Below, in pieces: positions 1-7,538 of a stretch of 64,000 nt of DNA. The position numbers and the translations under genes were made by a program. This stretch comes from CAIYXB01 sp038146805. GTDB lineage: Bacteria > Cyanobacteriota > Vampirovibrionia > LMEP-6097. The stretch is taken from positions 434,001 through 498,000 of the forward strand of contig JAYQSH010000005.1 of assembly GCA_038146805.1 (NCBI GenBank). The letters run 5' to 3'. Below the pieces are notes generated by a model. That model did no database searches. It had not been told where the DNA came from and worked only from the letters and a program-made list of their open reading frames with translations. Position 1 is the stretch's first letter; each line of letters starts with the position of its first letter.

Positions 1-622
1 TTTTCTGACCAATAGAAACATAAACACATACTGGTCTATTTTCTTCTGGTTCATTTCTTTGATTTAAAATCGTATCGATAGCAATCGCGGTTTTACCAGT
101 TTGTCTATCTCCAATAATCAACTCACGCTGTCCTCTACCAATAGGAATCATTGAGTCAATTGCAGTAATTCCAGTTTGCATTGGCTCATGAACTGATTTA
201 CGTTTAACGATGCCCGGTGCAATTTTTTCTAAAGGCATATATTTATCAACGTTGTAAGCAGGCTTAGAATCTAACATCTCACCTGTTGGAGAAACAACTC
301 TACCTAAAACTTCATCACTTGCACCAATTGAAGCAATACGACCGGTAGATTTTACCGTAGTTCCTTCTTGAATTTTTCTTCCGGGACCAAGTAAAACAGC
401 ACCAACGTTATCTTCCTCAAGGTTAATAACCATTCCTTGTGTTTTTTCTTCATCATCAAATTCAATTAATTCACCGTTAATTGCAGATCCAAGTCCATAA
501 ATACGAGCAATTCCATCACCTACAGAAAGCACACTGCCTTGCTCCAAAATTTCATTACTATCTTTGTAGTTTTGAATCTGTTCTTTTAAAATTCTAGTTA
601 TTTCATCTGGTCTTATTGACAT
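1..622 (-). CDS. atpA: ATP synthase F1 subunit alpha, N-terminal 207 residues (runs off window)
   Basis: This encodes the non-catalytic nucleotide-binding alpha subunit of the F1 sector of membrane ATP synthase. The ATG lies at 620-622 on the minus strand and the frame stays open to the window edge. Residues 1-100 form the beta-barrel domain, with GDGIARIYGL at about 36-45. The Walker A loop GDRQTGKT is at about 171-178, followed by the start of the nucleotide-binding core (VYVSIGQK). In most bacteria atpH (delta) lies directly upstream of atpA. Here the upstream side is a repeat element and an ankyrin-like pseudogene, so atpA appears to head its transcript. The beta subunit gene is 20 kb away. 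Identity is certain; only the 3' part is missing. Confidence 0.97.
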   Translation of the reverse strand, partial: MSIRPDEITRILKEQIQNYKDSNEILEQGSVLSVGDGIARIYGLGSAINGELIEFDDEEKTQGMVINLEEDNVGAVLLGPGRKIQEGTTVKSTGRIASIGASDEVLGRVVSPTGEMLDSKPAYNVDKYMPLEKIAPGIVKRKSVHEPMQTGITAIDSMIPIGRGQRELIIGDRQTGKTAIAIDTILNQRNEPEENRPVCVYVSIGQK

Positions 623-758
623 AAGTAAAATATTAACAGTATTGAAGCTTTGTAGTTGTTAAAACGTAATTAAGGATTCGCTAAAAAACTAAGTTTTGAG
701 GCACGAGAGTAACGCAGTTATTGGAATTTGTTACAGTAGCATAGTCTTAATAAATCCT

Positions 759-788
759 GAGACAAAATGAACACGGTCCGAAGTGTCT
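759..788 (-). repeat. Family B repeat unit (B1), inverted
   Basis: One 30-bp copy, in inverse orientation, of the motif that is tandemly repeated at 12334-12518 and forms the arms of the inverted repeat at 54069-54212. The core reads ACACTTCGGACCGTGTT on the minus strand and is followed by a TTTTGTCTC tail. It sits inside element A1. Confidence 0.85.
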
Positions 789-792
789 TAGC

Positions 793-897
793 TAAGCGAC
801 GGTGTTTGATTCTTTTGTTAGGCGTGTCTAACCAAACCCTACTTATGCCCAAATCTAAAGACTCGAGATACTTATTACGGGTTTGGAAGCACGCCCT
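793..897 (+). repeat. Family C repeat (C1)
   Basis: About 105 bp almost identical to 12785-12892. Its right half also matches 10752-10798. The segment 821-895 can fold back on itself: GGCGTG plus CCAAACCC on the left pairs with GGGTTTGG plus CACGCC on the right. It is therefore a small inverted-repeat element. It is nested in A1. Confidence 0.85.
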
Positions 898-962
898 TTA
901 ATCAGGCTTGAATCAAAAGACTGCGTCAATTTTTTAGTAGATCCTTAAAAAAGCAAACCGTA

Positions 963-1661
963 TTAACAAGCTTGCCAAGTTTTTTTCGGCCCGATATTAG
1001 GACCAAGCTGAATATTTGATTCTTCAGCAGATTCTAGTAAATCTTTTAAACGACGAAAATCAGGACTTTGAGCACTGCTTAGATGATAATTACCTATACT
1101 TTGCCAAGGGCTTAAACTTGGTTCATCGTGAGTAGCAAAAGAATTTTCAAAACTTAACTCTCTATCTAGAAAAAATCGAGCAACATCAAGTTCAGCAGGA
1201 TTTAAGTAATGCAAAGCATTTCTATTATTTCGATCTGTACAATGCAGATCGATTCCTTTTTTCTCTAAACTTTTTAGCATTTTGAGCTTTAAATTTTGGC
1301 TAATTTGACTTTTACGTAAGAGTTCTAGAATTAAAGGACGCTCAGAATGAGAATTATTACGATAAGAAAATAGATATTTAAATTCTCTTTGTTTTTGCGC
1401 AGATGCTTGATCCCAGATTGCTTCAAAGCGCCCAATCAATGGACTAAATTCTTCATCTCGACTAGAAGTCAAAAATGCTTGCATAAAATCATCAAAGCTT
1501 TGCTCGGCTTCAGGACTAATTTGAACCTTTCTAGGATTGATAATATCGTTCGTCAAGTGTTCAATTTCAGCTTGATTTAAACCACACATTTTTAGAACTT
1601 TTTTAAACATTGTTGAAAACAAAGCAAGGTTTTCATTATCTTGACTTGCGCATATTGATGG
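963..1661 (-). pseudogene. Ankyrin-like protein, C-terminal half, separated from its N-terminus by IS30
   Basis: An open frame of about 233 codons runs from the inner edge of the IS30 element to a stop at 963. A TTG at 1620-1622 is the only obvious start, and the coding frame extends upstream of it to the IS edge (PSICASQDNENLALFSTM). One ankyrin-type repeat is visible (KGIDLHCTDRNNRNALHYL), suggesting protein-protein binding. The N-terminal half lies on the other side of the IS (2706-3313). Removing the IS plus a 2-nt target duplication joins the two frames. The original protein would be about 435 residues. Function is unknown; ankyrin proteins of host-associated bacteria are often effectors, but nothing here proves that. 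Confidence 0.7.
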
Positions 1662-2705
1662 ATTCCAATATCAATTGCAACTCTGCTTGATTTGAGCCTG
1701 AAATACCTCTAAAGGTGTTTTCCATTTTAGCCTTTTTCTGGGTCTAGTGTTTAAAAGATGAATATAGTGCTGTAGATCTTCCTCTGAAAGGGTATTTAGA
1801 TCAGTGCCTTTTGGAATGAATTGCCTTAAAAGTCCTATGAGATTCTCAATACTTCCTTTTTGCCAAGGGCTGTATGGTTTAGCAAAATACACCGTCATTT
1901 TTGTCTTTTCTTCAATTTCTTTATGCTTTGCAAACTCTGTTCCGTTATCGTAAGTAACTGAAATCCTAAGTTCTTCTGGTATCTCTTTAAAATATTCTTC
2001 AGTAGCTTTTAAAACTGATTCAGCTTTTTTGTTTGGTAACTTTTTAGCTAAGACAAGACCACTTTTTCTTTCTAGATTAAGAACAATACATTCTTTTTTA
2101 CCATGAGCACCTATGATAGTGTCGCCTTCCCAGTGACCAAATTCAAGCCTCTCATTGGCTTCTATCGGTCTTTCATCAATTGATCTTTTATCAACAATGA
2201 ATTCTGGGGTGGTCCTTTTCTTACGATATTTTTTACCTTTTCTTCTCAAGTAAATTTTTATTAAATCAGGTCTTTTGGTTTGTAGCCATGTATATATGGT
2301 TTGATGAGATAAAGCTTCGTTGCACTCTTCAGTCCATATCCCAGCAATTTGCTCTGGAGAATGGTAAGAAGTAATTTTTTCAATAACGAAGTTTTCAAGT
2401 AAGCTTTCATCAATAATTCTAGGATGATGGTTTGCAGTTCTTTTTCTTTCATGCATTAACTGCCAAGCTTCTTCAGCAACAAAATCACCATCAACAGAGT
2501 TATTGTTTACGCATCTGTAGACAACTGATTTATTTCTTCCTATGACAACAGCTATTTCTGCTGGATTAAGACCTTGATTTAGCAATGTCTCAATTCTAAC
2601 TACTTCTTCCCAGGTCAAGTGACCCTTATATTTAAATGACATATCAGCCTCCTGTATTTACTACATTTCGGCTAAATCCTTAAAAGTTGCATTTCGGTTT
2701 GGAAT
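1662..2705 (-). mobile_element. IS30-family insertion sequence, about 1.04 kb
   Basis: The element is bounded by imperfect 21-bp terminal inverted repeats: ATTCCAATATCAATTGCAACT at 1662-1682 and, on the minus strand, ATTCCAAACCGAAATGCAACT at 2705-2685. They match at 16 of 21 positions. Between them is one complete transposase gene. The size and one-gene structure fit the IS30 family. It has inserted into an ankyrin-like gene. A clear target duplication is not visible, but a 2-nt duplication is needed to restore the host frame. Confidence 0.85.
1671..2642 (-). CDS. IS30-family transposase
   Basis: This 323-residue DDE recombinase catalyses movement of the surrounding element. The N-terminal 60 residues hold the helix-turn-helix region that binds the IS ends (LTWEEVVRIETLLNQGLNPA). 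The catalytic core has its acidic residues in FGHWEGDTIIG, in VTYDNGTEF, and in the helix starting KGSIENLIGLLRQF. The length is normal for the family and the frame is uninterrupted, so the enzyme may be active. The stop lies inside the left terminal repeat and the start is about 60 bp inside the right end. It is the only transposase in the window. Confidence 0.95.
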   Translation of the reverse strand: MSFKYKGHLTWEEVVRIETLLNQGLNPAEIAVVIGRNKSVVYRCVNNNSVDGDFVAEEAWQLMHERKRTANHHPRIIDESLLENFVIEKITSYHSPEQIAGIWTEECNEALSHQTIYTWLQTKRPDLIKIYLRRKGKKYRKKRTTPEFIVDKRSIDERPIEANERLEFGHWEGDTIIGAHGKKECIVLNLERKSGLVLAKKLPNKKAESVLKATEEYFKEIPEELRISVTYDNGTEFAKHKEIEEKTKMTVYFAKPYSPWQKGSIENLIGLLRQFIPKGTDLNTLSEEDLQHYIHLLNTRPRKRLKWKTPLEVFQAQIKQSCN

Positions 2706-3313
2706 TGTTCTATTTCTTGTTCTGTAAATTTAAGCAGAGGTGCTTTAATTGCTTGAATTAAAGGTTTCAAAGTTAGTTTTAACCTATTTAATAAATCATT
2801 TGCAATCTTATTAATTTTCTCTATTTTCTGACGATCAGAAAGATTCTGTGCATCATTGTTTTTTTTCATAGAAGTAAATTTTCTTTTGCTAACTTTGGCG
2901 ACAGTATTTAACCAAGAAAATAATTTTGCATAATCCAAAAGCTCTGGAAGGTCTTGAGATTGAAAATCTATTTGCTTACTATTCGCAGATCTTTTGCTTT
3001 CATAAAAATATGCAAAAAAATGATCTGCATAAGCTTGCAAAGAATTTTTAAATTGCATGTATAAATCCTGATCTTCAATAGTTGCAAATCTATAACAGTT
3101 ATTTAAAAGATTAAAAACAGTATCAGGACTTTTGTTTAATAGCTGAACTGTTACAGAAACATTTGTGAACACAGCTTCAGGATCTTTAAGTGGAATATCG
3201 TGTTCTCTATACTCTCTTTGAATAGACACTAAAACTTGATCCAAGTCTCTATGTTGTTCCTGAAATACTTTAAGAGTTTCTTCTCTTGGTAATATAGCTT
3301 GTATTGAAGTCAT
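2706..3313 (-). pseudogene. Ankyrin-like protein, N-terminal half, cut by IS30
   Basis: The frame starts at ATG 3311-3313 and reads 203 native codons before entering the IS. It then picks up about 11 foreign codons and stops at 2672. The protein is mostly charged helix with no signal peptide or membrane segment and matches no family I recognise. It has a basic stretch near residues 140-170. It is the 5' part of the gene whose 3' part is 963-1661, and the two frames agree if 2 nt of target duplication is removed. A truncated product of 213 residues could still be made. Confidence 0.7.
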
Positions 3314-3339
3314 AATATCTTACAAAGTAAGAATATTAA

Positions 3340-3495
3340 CAAAAGTCTTTCAAGATAACAATAAGGCAATACAGGATATTGCTAAACTAATTCTTATGAT
3401 TATTAGATCTTTTGTTTTAATCTTTTTATTTTTTTTACAAAGCAGTGCATACGCTGTTGAAAAAAGAGAAATTGATAGCATTTTTAAAGCTAAAT
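3340..3495. repeat. 156-bp direct repeat, left copy
   Basis: This segment is nearly identical to 6180-6336 in the same orientation, with only one or two differences near its left end. The right-hand copy is the natural promoter region and first 33 codons of the cytochrome peroxidase gene. In this left copy the reading frame, with its ATG at 3396, ends abruptly at 3495. There it meets the 3' end of the unknown gene at 3490-4638. The two copies bracket a 2.7-kb block. Confidence 0.95.
3396..3495 (+). pseudogene. Duplicated 5' fragment of the cytochrome c peroxidase-like gene
   Basis: The first 33 codons (signal peptide and VEKREIDSIFKAK) of the gene at 6237-7538 are copied exactly. They stop just before the first heme motif. 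The fragment cannot make a functional protein. It is most simply the scar of an integration or duplication event. Confidence 0.9.
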
Positions 3496-4638
3496 CTGTT
3501 GCAACATCATTTCAGAAACTGTATTTCTAAAATGAATACTTGCTTTTAAAAGAGTATCCAAAGTTATTTGGTCTTTAAATTGATTAAGAACATCAGTTTG
3601 ATCAGCAGGATTTAATTTTTCAAATAACTGAGAAGACAGTAAATCACTTAGACCCTGATTTTGTTTTACATTCGAGTTAAGCAAATCTTTTAAGAGAGTC
3701 AATTTATACTGATCCGGCAAATTTTGATAATCTTCTTGTTCAAAGAGAAATTGAGCAATTTCAGAAATAGGTGTCCCGCTGTTCCGCTTTTTGCTAAACT
3801 GTTGTTTAAGAGAAGAAAGCTTTTCATTTGGTTGTCTTTCCAATGTGATACCAGGATAGTTCCTTTCAAGCACAGTTCTTATTTGACGTCTTTCTTCAAT
3901 AGAAAAATTCAAATGAGGAACTGTTGAAACAAAAAATTCTACTCTTCGCTGTAATTGTTCGGGAGAAAGTTTTTCACTAGATCCTTTTTTAAGCGTAGCC
4001 ATTAGGGCTTTAAAAAATGTTTTAGTGTTTGAGATTTTTCTTGGCACATTCATAGGTTCAGGTATTTCTTCGTCCCTGATACCATGTATTTTGCACCATT
4101 CATCACATAATTTTTGTATTTTCTGCTCCCATCCCGATTGCCTTGCAAGTTTAAGTTGTTCCTCAATTTCTCTCACTCTTCTTAAACGAGCATTCTTTTG
4201 AGCAACTTGAGCATTATGGGCTACAGCTTGATCAATCCTTTGTTTATTATCCTTTTGTTTTTGAGTAGTTACAGCATCAGAAACAACTGACAAAGAGCGC
4301 CCAGTTTCTCTTTTAAAATCATCTTCTTCCATTCTAGAGAGAGTTCTTAAAACTTTCGGATTAGCTGGATCCCATTTTTTAGCTTGCATATGCTTTAATA
4401 TTGCTTCTATTGCTCGCGATGCTTTCAATCTTATAGCCATATTTAGTGCATGAAATAAATAATCTTTCTTTAATTGATGCTCATTTAAGAAAGTTGAAAT
4501 AGAATCGGCTTCGATTGTTGAATTTGGATTAGAATCACCAGCAACAAGTTGCTTTAGTTGTGAAGCCGGATCTCCTAAAAGTTCAGTGAAGGGTCTTCTA
4601 AGAAATGTTTCAGGAGGTATTATTGAAGTGCTACTCAT
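3490..4638 (-). CDS. Hypothetical cytosolic helical protein, 382 aa
   Basis: I do not recognise this protein. It has 382 residues, with no signal peptide and no membrane segment. It appears almost all helical. A strongly charged region at about residues 120-180 (QKQKDNKQRIDQAV, then RLRRVREIEEQLKLARQ) could form a coiled coil. The start ATG at 4636-4638 is followed by MSSTSIIPPETFLRRP. The last two codons run into the duplicated 156-bp repeat, so the 3' end may have been set by the insertion that brought the gene here. Its style (polar, helical, no partner genes) resembles the disrupted ankyrin-like protein nearby and effector-type proteins generally. That is only an impression. Confidence 0.6.
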   Translation of the reverse strand: MSSTSIIPPETFLRRPFTELLGDPASQLKQLVAGDSNPNSTIEADSISTFLNEHQLKKDYLFHALNMAIRLKASRAIEAILKHMQAKKWDPANPKVLRTLSRMEEDDFKRETGRSLSVVSDAVTTQKQKDNKQRIDQAVAHNAQVAQKNARLRRVREIEEQLKLARQSGWEQKIQKLCDEWCKIHGIRDEEIPEPMNVPRKISNTKTFFKALMATLKKGSSEKLSPEQLQRRVEFFVSTVPHLNFSIEERRQIRTVLERNYPGITLERQPNEKLSSLKQQFSKKRNSGTPISEIAQFLFEQEDYQNLPDQYKLTLLKDLLNSNVKQNQGLSDLLSSQLFEKLNPADQTDVLNQFKDQITLDTLLKASIHFRNTVSEMMLQQI

Positions 4639-4964
4639 ACTAGATAAGAATAGCAGGCTGTTATCTATTTTTCAAATTCTTTTGGTAACTACTCAGGTCT
4701 AAAAAGCTAGTTTGAGCACGTTTATTAAAGATTTACAAGCATAAAGTATTGAAATCCCTTGTTTTTTGGCAGTATAAATAGTAGAAAGTATTGTGGCGTG
4801 ACGTTTAGCGGTGTTTGGATTTCTAAAACAGCCTGAGATTTTCTAAAGCAAAACAAGAAAATGGCAAAAATTTAAATGGAATTCTAGATGGAGTCTTTAG
4901 TTTTGGTATAAAGAGAAATTGATTAGCATTCCTCCAGAAACCAACACAACTACTAAGTTTATGA

Positions 4965-5183
4965 ACTTTAAGATTAGTTAAAGATAGAACTAGAGAAGGA
5001 CTTCAAAAAATTTCAACAATAGGTTCTATTTAATATACTAATCTAACAAATAGTACTTTCGCTTTATATTTCAAAGCGCAGGCTAAATTGTCAGATGGTG
5101 CAAAAGAAGATATATGCAGACTAATGAATCATTATCGCTATGATCATTCCATATTTTTAGAAGAGCTTTTCTTGAAAAATTAG
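4965..5183 (+). pseudogene. Decayed coding remnant in the 4640-5282 gap
   Basis: The 640-bp gap between two unknown genes contains coding-like debris. From 4965 one frame reads LRLVKDRTREGLQKISTIGSI, has a TAA at 5031-5033, then continues in the same frame as YFKAQAKLSDGAKEDICRLM and onwards to a TAG at 5181-5183. An earlier stretch (about 4850-4915) also reads like protein in another frame. No start or intact domain remains. I see no RNA gene in the gap. The remnant suggests the 3.5-6.2 kb block is an old, degrading import. Confidence 0.4.
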
Positions 5184-5282
5184 GGGTTAACATGGTGCTA
5201 CGAAAGTATTTTCTAAAAAATTAAGCTAGAGTCTGGAAATTACCTATCAAATTGAATAAAACAAAGACCTTTTATCTTTAAT

Positions 5283-6089
5283 ATGACAAGAGTTGGTGAA
5301 TCTAAATTCTCTCAAAAAGTTACTGTCGTTAGAAAGTCAGTAGACCCTGAACAGTGGTCTCATGTTGATATTAACTCTAAGCCTGGTAACTTTTTAATTA
5401 GAGCAGTAAATAGCCCTGAAGATTTTGAAAGAGAATTTAATTCGGATACAGTCCCAAGACCTAAATCAAGAAATGGTATATGTGGTGGAGTGTCAACAAT
5501 TCATGTTAATGGTAACAATCAAGAACCGTCTAATGATGAAGCTTTATGCAATGCTTTAAGAGTATATGCAAGAAATGATAAAAAAATTGGTTACCTTCTT
5601 GATCGAGAAAGTCTTAAGAGTTCAGGAGTTAGAGTGGTGAATAACCCACACCGTTTTTATAGAGCCAAAGGTTTATATTCGAAGTCTACTAACGAATACT
5701 TTGATGAAGCAATCGTTTTAAATTCAATTCCAAAAGGTCATATTAAAGCACTCACAATTAGCGATGAGCATCTTGAAAATGAAGAAACAAAAATTGCTAT
5801 TGGAAAATTAGCTAAAAAGTTTAATCTGCCTATCGTTTACATTGGTGCTCAGTATGATGTCTTAGAAGGTAAGCCAAAATTTGGAGATATTATTAAGATC
5901 TATGATTGTGGAGCAGTTAAATGTATCTCAAACCCTAATAAAGCAAAAAATACTAGACAAAATCATGAAAAGCAATCTGAGCTACTGATAAAGTATCAAC
6001 CATTATTAAATACTAGAAGAATGCCACAAACAATAATACCCAATAGTTCTTTGACTATGATTAAATTAAGAACTCAAATTAGTCCGTAA
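5283..6089 (+). CDS. Hypothetical protein, 268 aa
   Basis: I recognise no family. The ATG at 5283 follows an AT-rich leader with a weak ribosome binding site. The first third holds a conspicuous segment, NGICGGVSTIHVNGNN (about residues 65-80). The middle third alternates strand and helix (FDEAIVLNSIPKGHIKAL, then IAIGKLAKKFNLPIVYIGAQY), as in a compact alpha/beta enzyme domain. The C-terminal 50 residues are basic and low in complexity. There is no signal peptide. The gene lies inside the block flanked by 156-bp direct repeats and is transcribed toward the peroxidase operon. An imported toxin- or effector-like enzyme is conceivable, but no catalytic motif proves it. Confidence 0.6.
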   Translation: MTRVGESKFSQKVTVVRKSVDPEQWSHVDINSKPGNFLIRAVNSPEDFEREFNSDTVPRPKSRNGICGGVSTIHVNGNNQEPSNDEALCNALRVYARNDKKIGYLLDRESLKSSGVRVVNNPHRFYRAKGLYSKSTNEYFDEAIVLNSIPKGHIKALTISDEHLENEETKIAIGKLAKKFNLPIVYIGAQYDVLEGKPKFGDIIKIYDCGAVKCISNPNKAKNTRQNHEKQSELLIKYQPLLNTRRMPQTIIPNSSLTMIKLRTQISP

Positions 6090-6179
6090 GACTACAAAAC
6101 AATATCTGCTTCCTTGTAAGTAAATATAGTGGGAATAAAAGTGGTAAACAAAAGATTGAAAAATTTTTGGATCTAAGCA

Positions 6180-6336
6180 ACAAAAGTCTTACAAGATAAC
6201 AATAAGGCAATACAGGATATTGCTAAACTAATTCTTATGATTATTAGATCTTTTGTTTTAATCTTTTTATTTTTTTTACAAAGCAGTGCATACGCTGTTG
6301 AAAAAAGAGAAATTGATAGCATTTTTAAAGCTAAAT
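6180..6336. repeat. 156-bp direct repeat, right copy (native site)
   Basis: This covers the leader and first 33 codons of the cytochrome peroxidase gene. The near-identical left copy is at 3340-3495. Because this copy continues into an intact gene it is probably the original sequence context. The repeat is long enough to support homologous recombination that would excise the 2.84-kb unit between the copies. Confidence 0.95.
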
Positions 6337-7538
6337 GCATGGATTGCCATAGTAATGAAACACATTTACCTTGGTATGCAGAGTTGCCCATAGCCAAGCA
6401 ATTAATTACGGCTGATATTAATAAAGGTAGGTCATATTTTTTATTTAGCAGAGATTTTTTTCAATATGAAAACCACGAAGATATTCCAAAACATGTAATT
6501 AAAAGATTACAACATGAAATTGCACATGATTATATGCCTCCATATATATATAGATTTGCGCACTTAGATAAAATTATTAGCCAAGAAGAAAAACAAAAAA
6601 TTCTTGCCTTTTTGAACCAACAAGAAGAATCATTGTTAGAGCCTTTACCGCTCAAAAGTGAACTTAAGCTAGATAGCAAAAAAGTCGCTCTGGGCAAAAA
6701 ACTTTACCACGACACTAGGCTTTCGCATGATAATTCTTTGTCATGTGCAAGTTGTCATGATTTAGCAAAAGGTGGAACTGATCAAGCTATTAGTTCAACT
6801 GGTATCAACGGACAGATAGGACCGATCAACTCACCTACAACTTATAACTCTGTTTACAACATCAGACAGTTTTGGGATGGCAGAGCACAAGACTTAGAAG
6901 AACAAGCACATGGACCAGTAAATAACCCCGGAGAAATGGGGTCTGACTGGAAAGAAGTTATTGCAAAACTAAAAAAAGATTCTGAGTTAATGCAAGAATT
7001 CAAAGAAGTTTATGACACAAAAAAAATCACAGGCGATATGATTGCAAATGCTATTGCCGAATTTGAAAAATCACTTATCACGGCAAACTCACGATTTGAT
7101 GCTTACCTAAGAGGAGACAAAACTGTTCTTAGCCAAAGTGAACTTAAAGGTTACAAACTTTTTGAGAAACACAATTGTAGTAGTTGTCACTTTGGCAAAG
7201 CTATTGGTGGAAGAACTTTTAGAAAAATGGGTATCGCACATGATTACTTCAACGATCGTAAACAAGGCTTAAATGGCTTAAAAGCAAAAGCAATCACAGA
7301 GGTTGATGCAGGCTTATTCAATCAAACTCACAAAGAAGCTGATATAGGTGTATTTAAAGTTCCTATACTAAGAAATATCGAACTTAGTTTTCCATATCTG
7401 CATGATGGTAGCTTAAACACTTTAGAACAAACTGTAGAAGTAATGGCTTACTATCAAAATGGAACTAAAATCAAAAAACAAGAGCGAGATTTGATTGTAG
7501 CTTTCTTAAAAACATTAACTGATGAGGATTTGAAATAA
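6237..7538 (+). CDS. Tri-heme cytochrome c peroxidase / MauG-family protein with N-terminal heme-binding domain
   Basis: A Sec signal peptide (MIIRSFVLIFLFFLQSSAYA) sends this 433-residue protein to the periplasm. Three heme c sites are visible: CMDCH at 34-38, CASCH at 170-174 and CSSCH at 314-318. The first belongs to a small heme-binding domain (CMDCHSNETHLPWYAELP). The other two define the di-heme peroxidase/MauG fold, with the FWDGRAQDLEEQA signature at about 212-224. Di-heme peroxidases reduce hydrogen peroxide with electrons from small cytochromes; MauG-like members oxidise protein or small substrates instead. The substrate cannot be read from sequence. The fused third heme suggests a built-in electron entry site. 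It is the first gene of an operon with a symporter and a metalloprotease; its 5' end is duplicated at 3340-3495. Confidence 0.9.
   Translation: MIIRSFVLIFLFFLQSSAYAVEKREIDSIFKAKCMDCHSNETHLPWYAELPIAKQLITADINKGRSYFLFSRDFFQYENHEDIPKHVIKRLQHEIAHDYMPPYIYRFAHLDKIISQEEKQKILAFLNQQEESLLEPLPLKSELKLDSKKVALGKKLYHDTRLSHDNSLSCASCHDLAKGGTDQAISSTGINGQIGPINSPTTYNSVYNIRQFWDGRAQDLEEQAHGPVNNPGEMGSDWKEVIAKLKKDSELMQEFKEVYDTKKITGDMIANAIAEFEKSLITANSRFDAYLRGDKTVLSQSELKGYKLFEKHNCSSCHFGKAIGGRTFRKMGIAHDYFNDRKQGLNGLKAKAITEVDAGLFNQTHKEADIGVFKVPILRNIELSFPYLHDGSLNTLEQTVEVMAYYQNGTKIKKQERDLIVAFLKTLTDEDLK

Larger units (their letters stand above)
672..948. repeat. Family A inverted-repeat element, long nested copy (A1)
   Basis: The ends are imperfect inverted repeats: AAGGATTCGCTAAAAAACT on the left and, read on the other strand, AAGGATCTACTAAAAAATTG on the right. 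The same ends bound the shorter copies near 12.9, 57.4 and 59.6 kb. The interior carries a family B unit and a family C hairpin, so this looks like a nest of elements. It fills the gap between atpA and the disrupted ankyrin-like gene. No protein is encoded; it resembles a MITE. Confidence 0.75.

Noticed and set aside
3396..3495. Independent small secreted protein
   Set aside because: It is an exact copy of the peroxidase signal peptide region, truncated by the junction at 3495.
4639..5282. Non-coding RNA gene in the 640-bp gap
   Set aside because: No stable structured segment or known RNA signature was seen. The content reads as decayed coding sequence.
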